29,150 bases of DNA from UBA5070 sp035604215 (GTDB taxonomy: Bacteria > Fibrobacterota > Fibrobacteria > UBA5070): contig DATNIW010000061.1 in NCBI GenBank assembly GCA_035604215.1, positions 1-29,150 of the forward strand, in the 5' to 3' direction. The first letter of the stretch is position 1; the number at the start of each line of letters is the position of its first letter. The position numbers and the translations under genes were made by a program. The notes below the pieces were generated by a model, which saw only the letters and a program-made list of their open reading frames with translations, had not been told where the DNA came from and ran no database searches. Below are positions 23,595 through 29,150 of the stretch, piece by piece.

Positions 23595-24268
23595 CGGGAC
23601 CAGCCCAAGGAGTCGCGGACGGAAGCGATGTGCTCGCGGAACCATGTGTTCGAGGTGTCGCGCTTCTGGCCCAATTGCCAGTAGACGATCGCACCTTCCG
23701 GATCGTGGTCCAAGTCCGCGAGCTCGCCCAGGCTCATGTACGCGGGCAGATAACTGGAATCCCCCGCGATCGCCTGGGAAAACCACCTCTCGGCGTCCGC
23801 GATGTTTCCGCGGGCTCGGGAGAGGTTGCCCAGGAACTGGGCGGAAGCGGCATGGCGCGGATCGGCGATCTGGACCAGTCGGGCGACATGTTCGGCCTGC
23901 GCCGTGCGTCCCCTCTTCTGGAGCCAGAGACAGGCGTGGAAAAGCGCGTCGGCCCGGTCGTCCTTGGTGTTCTGGGTACTGTCCAGCCGATCCACGATGG
24001 CGAAGTCCCGGGCGGCCTTCAACCAATCGTCGACGGAATCGGTTCCGAAGACGGCCTTGTCGCGCGACCAGCCCAGGCGCGCCAGGGCCAGGCCCAAGCG
24101 AGCCTCCGCGTTGTTCGGATCCTTCTGCACGCAGGCGTCGTACAGGACCGTGGCGCGCGGCCAATCCTCCAGTTGCAGAAAAGCCTTCCCCTTGTCCAGA
24201 TCGGGGTCCCGGCACGCCGACAGGACCACCAACGCCAGAAAAGCGATCGTAAGAACGAGGCGTCGCAT
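23591..24268 (-). CDS. TPR-repeat lipoprotein
   Basis: 225 aa. Lipoprotein signal MRRLVLTIAFLALVVLSAC with lipobox LSAC, followed by Asp-rich DPDLDKGKAFLQLEDWPRA and tetratricopeptide-like helical pairs (LYDACVQKDPNNAEARLGLALARLG, AQFLGNLSRARGNIADAERWFSQAIAGDSSYLPAYMSLGELA). TPR lipoproteins act as scaffolds at the envelope. It starts the operon with the kinase and sigma-54 activator, so it may be the sensing or assembly partner of the kinase's outer domain. The start has no clear ribosome binding site; it was placed by the signal peptide. The divergent BioH-like gene begins 61 bases away, so promoters for both must lie in 24269-24329. Confidence 0.85.
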   Translation of the reverse strand: MRRLVLTIAFLALVVLSACRDPDLDKGKAFLQLEDWPRATVLYDACVQKDPNNAEARLGLALARLGWSRDKAVFGTDSVDDWLKAARDFAIVDRLDSTQNTKDDRADALFHACLWLQKRGRTAQAEHVARLVQIADPRHAASAQFLGNLSRARGNIADAERWFSQAIAGDSSYLPAYMSLGELADLDHDPEGAIVYWQLGQKRDTSNTWFREHIASVRDSLGWSR

Positions 24269-24329
24269 CAGGGGGATAAGATATGTCGTCGTCCGCACTG
24301 TCCGCCCTCCGGTGGAAGGGAGGTTAAAT

Positions 24330-25025
24330 ATGCCCAACGTGGAAAAGGGCGGCGGCGGGGACATACCCCTCTACTGGATCGGGGGCTGGGCCTCGGACCT
24401 GCAGTGCTGGGGGGGGCTTCTCCAGGAGCTCTACCCCGGGTTCGATCTGCGCCTGGTGGATGCCCACACCGTTCTCCAAGGCGATGCGCGACTGGAGCGC
24501 ATGCTCTCCTCGGCACCACCCGGCGCCTGCGTCGCGGGGTGGTCGTTGGGGAGCCTGATCCTGGAACGATTGCTCAGGGAGGGTCGGATCCCCCCGGAGG
24601 TTCCTGTCCTGTCCATCTGTCCATTCCTCGACTTTTGCGACCCCGCCGGGCCATGGAAACCGCAGGTCCTGGGGCGGATGGTGCGACGGATCTTCGGCGA
24701 CGCGGCCGGGGTGCTGTCCGATTTCGGGGACAGGCTCGGACTCGAGGGGAAGGAACGTTCCGCATGGTTCCGGCAGGCGCTGGAACTGGGCGAGGAAAGC
24801 CTGGCGGAGGGACTGACGCTGCTCCAGAACCTGCGGTTCGAGAAGCCCTGGGCATCCCATCCCTCGCGGCTGTTCGCCATCAGTCCCGACGACCCGGTTT
24901 CGCCCAAGTGCGAGATTCCCGGGGACGCTCGGCGCGATCTCCCGATGGGGTCGGGCCACGTCCCCTTCCTGCGGCAGCCCGATGCGATGCGGAAGATCCT
25001 TCTGGAATTGGCGGGACGGGTTTGA
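24330..25025 (+). CDS. BioH-like alpha/beta hydrolase (pimeloyl-ACP methyl ester esterase)
   Basis: 231 aa. Oxyanion region YWIGGWASDLQCW near the N-terminus, nucleophile elbow GWSLGS (Ser 72), probable acid in SPDDPVSP (Asp 187 or 188) and His 210 in GSGHVPFL. These match the order and spacing of BioH. BioH removes the methyl group from pimeloyl-ACP methyl ester at the end of the pimelate phase of biotin synthesis. The overlapping bioC gene, which adds that methyl group to malonyl-ACP, supports the assignment. The ribosome binding site GGGAGG is well spaced before ATG 24330. A BioG- or BioV-type analogue is possible, since the overall sequence is divergent from E. coli BioH. Confidence 0.72.
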   Translation: MPNVEKGGGGDIPLYWIGGWASDLQCWGGLLQELYPGFDLRLVDAHTVLQGDARLERMLSSAPPGACVAGWSLGSLILERLLREGRIPPEVPVLSICPFLDFCDPAGPWKPQVLGRMVRRIFGDAAGVLSDFGDRLGLEGKERSAWFRQALELGEESLAEGLTLLQNLRFEKPWASHPSRLFAISPDDPVSPKCEIPGDARRDLPMGSGHVPFLRQPDAMRKILLELAGRV

Positions 25026-25822
25026 ATCGGGACGAGGAGCCCTCTTCCGGTCACGGCGACTGGAGAGCGGGTCGGTTCGGACGAGCCGCCCGCACCTACC
25101 ACCGCAGCACGCCGGTCCAAGCCGCCATGGCCCAACGGCTGGTCGATGCTCTGCCCCGGGATCTCCGTCCCGGCTCCGTCTTGGAACTGGGTTGCGGTAC
25201 CGGGCACCTCACCCGGGCCCTGGCCAAAAGCTTCCCGCAAGCTCCGATCCTGGCGACCGACCTTTCCGAGGCCATGCTCCGAACCGCGCGCGAAAACTGG
25301 GATCTGCCTTCCCCACCCACTTGGCAACGCTTGGACGCCCGAAACCCGGAGCTTCGCGGCAGGTCCTTCGACCTCGTCGCCTCCAACGCGCTGGTCCAAT
25401 GGTTTCCGGATCTGGGGGAGCACTTCCGAACCTGCCGTGAAGTCTGTTCCTTGGAGGGGCGTCTTGCCGTGTCCGGGTTTTGCGACGACCATTTTCCGGA
25501 GCTCGACCGGATCCTCACCCATCCACCCTTCGACTACCCGCGCGGTCCGGGGCATTCGCTCCCGACCGTCACCGCGGCCATCCAGGGGACGGGCTGGGAG
25601 TTGACTTCGCTGGTGACCGAGGAATGGCCGGAGTCCTACCCTTCGGCTTGGTCCTTCCTGGGCCGGTTGCGCGACAGCGGGGCCAATCGATCCCCGCCGT
25701 CGGGAAGAAGCATGGGGCGCCTGGGATTGCGCCAACTGTTGGATCTCCTGGACGGCCAAGCCACCGCCGAGGGGCTCCAAATCACTTGGAAGCCCTGGTT
25801 CCTGATCGCGAGGGCGTTGTGA
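25022..25822 (+). CDS. bioC: Malonyl-ACP O-methyltransferase BioC
   Basis: 266 aa class I SAM methyltransferase. The N-terminal RFGRAARTYHRSTPVQAAMAQ is the BioC signature (F-x-R-A-A-x-x-Y...Q). SAM motif I is LELGCGTG (about 54-61), followed by ATDLSEAML and SNALVQWFPDL, again BioC-like. It methylates malonyl-ACP so that the fatty acid enzymes can build the pimeloyl chain. The start is a TTG at 25022 that overlaps the hydrolase stop as TTGA, indicating coupled translation. The stop is one base from the stop of the convergent dsbD. No other biotin gene (bioA, B, D, F) is in the window. Confidence 0.83.
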   Translation: MNRDEEPSSGHGDWRAGRFGRAARTYHRSTPVQAAMAQRLVDALPRDLRPGSVLELGCGTGHLTRALAKSFPQAPILATDLSEAMLRTARENWDLPSPPTWQRLDARNPELRGRSFDLVASNALVQWFPDLGEHFRTCREVCSLEGRLAVSGFCDDHFPELDRILTHPPFDYPRGPGHSLPTVTAAIQGTGWELTSLVTEEWPESYPSAWSFLGRLRDSGANRSPPSGRSMGRLGLRQLLDLLDGQATAEGLQITWKPWFLIARAL

Positions 25823-25823
25823 G

Positions 25824-27857
25824 CTACAGGGAATCCAAGGCCGCCAGCACCGTCGACTCGGTGAGGATCTCTGGCAAGGTGCGCTCCGTCCGTCCGTCGG
25901 ACAGGATGTAGAAGGGGACGCCTTGGCGTCCGAAGGATTCCAAGGCCTTGGAGACGGTGGAATCGCGGGCGGTCCAGTCGGCCACGACCACGCGGACGTC
26001 CTTCTTCTTCAAGGCGCGCTCCACGGCGAGGGTGCGCAGGGCGACGCGTTCGTTGACCTGGCAGGACAAGCACCAGTCCGCGGTGAAGACCAGGAGCCAA
26101 GGCTTGCCGGAACTCCTCAGATTTCCCAGGGTCCCCTCGTGGAACGCCTCCGCTGCGCTCGCCGCGGGAATGCGCACCACCTCGGCGGGGAGCCAACGGG
26201 TGGCGGCGGCCACCGACCCGCCCACCAGGACCAGGAACGCCAAGCGTGACAGATTCCGGCCCAGGGACGAATGGTGCGGAAGCGCTCCCCGTCCCAGGAT
26301 CCAGGCACCCAGGGCCACGAAGACCCAGAGCATGGCGACCAGCGCGATCGCGTCCGAACCCGCCAGGCGCCCGACGATCCAGGCCAGCCAGACGGCCGTC
26401 GCCGCCATGGCGAATCCGAAGGCCTGCTTGAGGACCACCATCCATTCGCCCGGCCTGGGCAGGAATCGCCTGGCCGAGGGGACGCCGGAAATGGCGAGGT
26501 ACGGCGCGGCCAGCCCAAGGCCCAGGGCGGCGAACACGGCGAAGACCCGGGCGTCCGGCAGAAGCAACGCCCATCCGATCGCGGAGCCCATGAAGGGCGC
26601 GGTGCAGGGGGTGGCCACCACGGTGGCGAGCACCCCGGTCAGGAAGGAACCCAGGACGCCGCGCGCGGAACTCGATCCCAGGCTCGCGAAGGAGGCGCCG
26701 GGCTCGAACACCCCCCACAGGGAAAGGGCCATCAGCGCCATGAGAAGGGACAGGATGGCCACCGTGCGGGGCGACTGCATCTGGAATCCCCAACCCAGCG
26801 CCTCCCCTCCGCGGCGAAGCGCCACGAGGATGCCGGCCAGGACCAGGAAGGAGAGAAGCACCCCGGCGGTGTAGGCCAACCCGTGGAGAAGGTGCCGGTT
26901 GTCGCGGCCGGCCACCAGGCTCAAGGCTTTCAGGGAAAGCACCGGCAGGACGCAAGGCATCAGGTTCAGCAGCAGTCCACCCAAAAAGGCGAGCATCAAG
27001 GCGGGAAGGAAGCGGCCGGAAGAGGATGCCGACGGGACCGACGCGCCGCGCGCCGTGTCGGAAGGGCGAAAAGGCGATGGCGCGACGGCGAACTCCCAGC
27101 CCTTCAGGCCACCCCCCCAACCGTCGGGCCGGGACAGGACGCCGCGGACGGAATCCGGCACGATGTGCTGGAAAGGATCGCGCCGGACGCGGAGCCGGAA
27201 CCCGTCCGGTGACCGGTCCAGGACCTGGGCCGGGGCGTTGTCGGCGAAACCCTGCCGGGAAGGGAAGAACCGCAGGGAATTCGGAGCCGTTCCCGGACCG
27301 CGTCCCACCAGGATCAGGTCGCTGTCGGAGAAGGAAGCCCGGACCGTCCAGCCGGGAGGGATTCCAGGGAGCGCGGCCTTGGCCGAGGCGAAGAGGCCCG
27401 AGGTGGTGTCCACGCCGACGGACGCTCCGATGGGAAGGTCCAAGCCGATCTCCGCCTGTCCCGGCACGCAGACCTCGTGGCACTCGAGCCATTTGGCGTG
27501 GGCGCGAAGGTGCACGGAGGTCGCCCCCGAGTCCACGCGAGCAGGCAGAAGGAGAACGACGGAATCCTGGAAGCCGTAGGTCATCAGCGGGGTCACCGCG
27601 ATGGTGTCCGGGACGGGCCAAAGCAGGCTGTCCAGGCGGACGCCGTCCGTCCTCTCCCATTTCAGGGAAAGGGAAAAACCCGCGTCGCCCGGATTGCGCC
27701 AGTAGACGTGCCATCCGGGCTCCATCCGCATGCGGATTCCCAGGAGCAGATTCCGTCCAGGCTGGACCACCACGGGCTCGGAGAGCAGGTCCGCCCGCAC
27801 ATGGCCCGTTCCGTAGGACGAAACGGCGAGAGCGAGTCCGATTGCGACATGGAGCAT
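25824..27857 (-). CDS. dsbD: DsbD-type thiol:disulfide interchange protein (ScsB-like)
   Basis: 677 aa in three parts. After a signal peptide (about 1-22) comes a periplasmic N-terminal domain with GWHVYWRNPGDAG and the redox pair ECHEVC (Cys 126, 130). The membrane core of about eight helices has paired Cys in LMPCVLPVLSLKAL (about 301) and ATPCTAPFMGSAIG (about 415). A C-terminal thioredoxin domain carries WCLSC (about 594). Electrons pass from cytoplasmic thioredoxin through the membrane to periplasmic reductases for disulfide isomerisation, cytochrome maturation or copper tolerance. The N-terminal domain is longer than that of E. coli DsbD, nearer to ScsB. ATG 27857 follows GGAGG by three bases. 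Divergent from the GT4 gene across 70 bases. Confidence 0.93.
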   Translation of the reverse strand: MLHVAIGLALAVSSYGTGHVRADLLSEPVVVQPGRNLLLGIRMRMEPGWHVYWRNPGDAGFSLSLKWERTDGVRLDSLLWPVPDTIAVTPLMTYGFQDSVVLLLPARVDSGATSVHLRAHAKWLECHEVCVPGQAEIGLDLPIGASVGVDTTSGLFASAKAALPGIPPGWTVRASFSDSDLILVGRGPGTAPNSLRFFPSRQGFADNAPAQVLDRSPDGFRLRVRRDPFQHIVPDSVRGVLSRPDGWGGGLKGWEFAVAPSPFRPSDTARGASVPSASSSGRFLPALMLAFLGGLLLNLMPCVLPVLSLKALSLVAGRDNRHLLHGLAYTAGVLLSFLVLAGILVALRRGGEALGWGFQMQSPRTVAILSLLMALMALSLWGVFEPGASFASLGSSSARGVLGSFLTGVLATVVATPCTAPFMGSAIGWALLLPDARVFAVFAALGLGLAAPYLAISGVPSARRFLPRPGEWMVVLKQAFGFAMAATAVWLAWIVGRLAGSDAIALVAMLWVFVALGAWILGRGALPHHSSLGRNLSRLAFLVLVGGSVAAATRWLPAEVVRIPAASAAEAFHEGTLGNLRSSGKPWLLVFTADWCLSCQVNERVALRTLAVERALKKKDVRVVVADWTARDSTVSKALESFGRQGVPFYILSDGRTERTLPEILTESTVLAALDSL

Positions 27858-27927
27858 AGGCCTCCAAACTACCCAAGTTCGACCGTTCCCCGCCCTCTCC
27901 CCGGTGCCGAAGGCATCTTTTGCGCCC

Positions 27928-29136
27928 ATGCGCATCCTGGTCCTGAGCTCCGTCTACGCCCGCCACCCCAAGGATTCCGAAGTGCCGTGGATGCGCGAAT
28001 CCGTTCGCCGATTGCGCGAGGCGGGCCATGAGGTGGAGATCCTCGCCCCCTCCTGGAAGGGATTGTCCGACCACGAAATCGACGGAGTGCGCGTCCACCG
28101 GTTCCGGTACGCGCCGACTTCGATGGAGTTCCTCACCCATGACGAGGGCGCTCCGTCCAAGACCCGGGGCAGACCCTGGCTCCAGCTTTTGGCCATCCCC
28201 TACATCCTGTCCGGATTCATCGCCTGTTGGAAGCTCGCCCGGCGAGAGCGGTTCGACGTGATGCATGTCCACTGGCCCTTCCCCCATGGGCTGATCGCCC
28301 AGGCGGGACGGATGCACGGGCTTCCCGTGGTGCTCAACTTCCACGGCGCGGAACTCCTGCTCGCGCGCCGCCACCCTTGGATCCGGCCCGTCCTGCGTTG
28401 GTTGCTGGGGCAGTCGGAAGCCGTCCTGTGCAATTCCAGCTTCACCCGCGACCGGATCCTGGCTTTGCGCCAGGTGCCGGTGGAACTGTCCCCGTACGGG
28501 ACGACCCTGCCCGAAGCTCCCGCCGCGCCCAGAACTCCTCGTCGGCCGCAGGACCCGTTCCGGATCCTTTTCGTGGGGCGTCACATCGAGCGCAAGGGCA
28601 TCGAGCATCTGATCGATTCGATGGCGTTGTTGGACGGCGACCGATTCACCCTGGACATCGTTGGACACGGCGACCGCACCGAAGCCCTGCTCGCGCGCGC
28701 CGCGGTCACCGGCGACCCGCGGATCCGGTTTCCCGGGAAGCTCTCCACGCAAGATCTTTCCCGCGCCTACGCGATCTCCGACGTCTTCGCTCTGCCGGCG
28801 GTGGTGGATTCCAAAGGCGACACGGAGGGCTTGGGCGTGGTGCTCATCGAAGCCGCCGAGACAGGCCTTGCGCTGGTGGCCAGCGAGGTGGGAGGAATTC
28901 CCGACGTGGTGTTGGACGGCCAGACCGGGATCCTGGTGCCGCCCGGGAACCCCTTCGCGCTGGCCGAGGCCTTGCGCCTCCTCGCGGACGATCCCGCCCT
29001 TTCGGCGAGGCTCGTGGAAGGCGCCCGGGCGCGGACCCGCCAGTTCTTCTCCTGGGATGTGGTGATCCCGCATTTGGTGGGGGTGTACGGGAGGGTCCTG
29101 CGCGATCCGAAACGAAGGAATCCCGCCGCTGCCTGA
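27928..29136 (+). CDS. Family 4 glycosyltransferase
   Basis: 402 aa GT-B enzyme. N-terminal domain: MRILVLSSVYARHPKDSEVPWMRE, HVHWPFPHGL, and NFHGAELL. C-terminal domain: ILFVGRHIERKGIEHLIDSM, the ALPAVVDSKGDTEGLGVVLIEAAETG E-x7-E region and VGGIPDVVLDGQTGILVPPG. It retains the configuration of a nucleotide-sugar donor and acts in the cytoplasm, probably on a lipid-linked glycan. ATG 27928 starts the conserved strand; a GTG at 27904 would add eight residues of no evident value. It stands apart from the polysaccharide cluster at 7.6-13 kb, so a shared pathway is only possible. The last 14 bases of the window after its stop hold nothing recognisable. Confidence 0.9.
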   Translation: MRILVLSSVYARHPKDSEVPWMRESVRRLREAGHEVEILAPSWKGLSDHEIDGVRVHRFRYAPTSMEFLTHDEGAPSKTRGRPWLQLLAIPYILSGFIACWKLARRERFDVMHVHWPFPHGLIAQAGRMHGLPVVLNFHGAELLLARRHPWIRPVLRWLLGQSEAVLCNSSFTRDRILALRQVPVELSPYGTTLPEAPAAPRTPRRPQDPFRILFVGRHIERKGIEHLIDSMALLDGDRFTLDIVGHGDRTEALLARAAVTGDPRIRFPGKLSTQDLSRAYAISDVFALPAVVDSKGDTEGLGVVLIEAAETGLALVASEVGGIPDVVLDGQTGILVPPGNPFALAEALRLLADDPALSARLVEGARARTRQFFSWDVVIPHLVGVYGRVLRDPKRRNPAAA

Positions 29137-29150
29137 GTGGCGGCCCCCCC

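Noticed and set aside
22044..23684. 546-codon plus-strand frame opposite the kinase and activator genes
   Set aside because: The opposite strand carries intact kinase and FHA-like motifs; this frame has no motif and biased composition.
25636..29073. Long open frame of over 1100 codons on the minus strand across bioC, dsbD and the GT4 gene
   Set aside because: It runs antisense or out of frame to genes with clear family motifs and has a Gly/Arg/Pro-rich composition typical of shadow frames in GC-rich DNA.
1..29150. tRNA, rRNA, CRISPR arrays, insertion sequences and integrase or attachment sites
   Set aside because: No cloverleaf, regularly spaced repeats, transposase motifs or terminal inverted repeats were noticed; the only tandem repeat is the coding one at 20209-20313.

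Overview
The window is GC-rich (roughly two thirds G+C), densely packed bacterial chromosome. The Mla-type lipid transport genes, a DsbD, surface-polysaccharide genes, a probable outer-membrane barrel and lipoproteins indicate a Gram-negative (diderm) cell. A pectate lyase ends in a domain that resembles the C-terminal sorting domains of type IX secretion cargo. Together with the Reg_prop-like propeller and a YfhO protein, this suggests a member of the Fibrobacterota/Bacteroidota/Chlorobiota assemblage, most likely a Fibrobacterota-like plant-polymer degrader. The lineage is inference; no rRNA gene, tRNA, CRISPR array or mobile element was found.

Layout. 1-233 is an unresolved edge. 234-2025 (+) holds a small Cys-rich protein and a divergent GT5 (glycogen/starch synthase-like) enzyme. 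1995-14296 is one long run of 14 minus-strand genes, read from right to left: miaB; three glycosyltransferases; fdtA (sugar ketoisomerase); a FemAB-like acetyltransferase; a Wzx-type flippase; a 113-aa unknown; recR; engB; mlaE; mlaF; mlaD; and an exported beta-propeller protein. Most neighbours overlap by 1-10 bases, often with TTG or GTG starts sitting on the previous stop, so translational coupling is likely. 14381-16690 (+) is a YfhO-type membrane protein and 16856-18478 (+) a family PL9 pectate lyase.

18510-24268 (-) is the most interesting stretch. A TPR lipoprotein, a membrane-anchored Ser/Thr kinase and a sigma-54 activator (degenerate FHA + GAF + AAA+ + Fis HTH) form an overlapping operon. 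Downstream on the same strand lie three exported proteins: a 73-aa Lys-rich repeat protein, a 142-aa helical protein and a 355-aa barrel-like protein. A sigma-54-like promoter and two perfect inverted repeats lie just upstream of the last pair. This suggests an envelope-sensing circuit (lipoprotein, kinase, activator) that controls adjacent surface proteins.

24330-25822 (+) holds a BioH-like esterase and BioC, which begin and finish pimeloyl (biotin precursor) synthesis. 25824-27857 (-) is dsbD, and 27928-29136 (+) is a GT4 glycosyltransferase. Gaps are very short, and no stretch over 300 bases lacks a gene.
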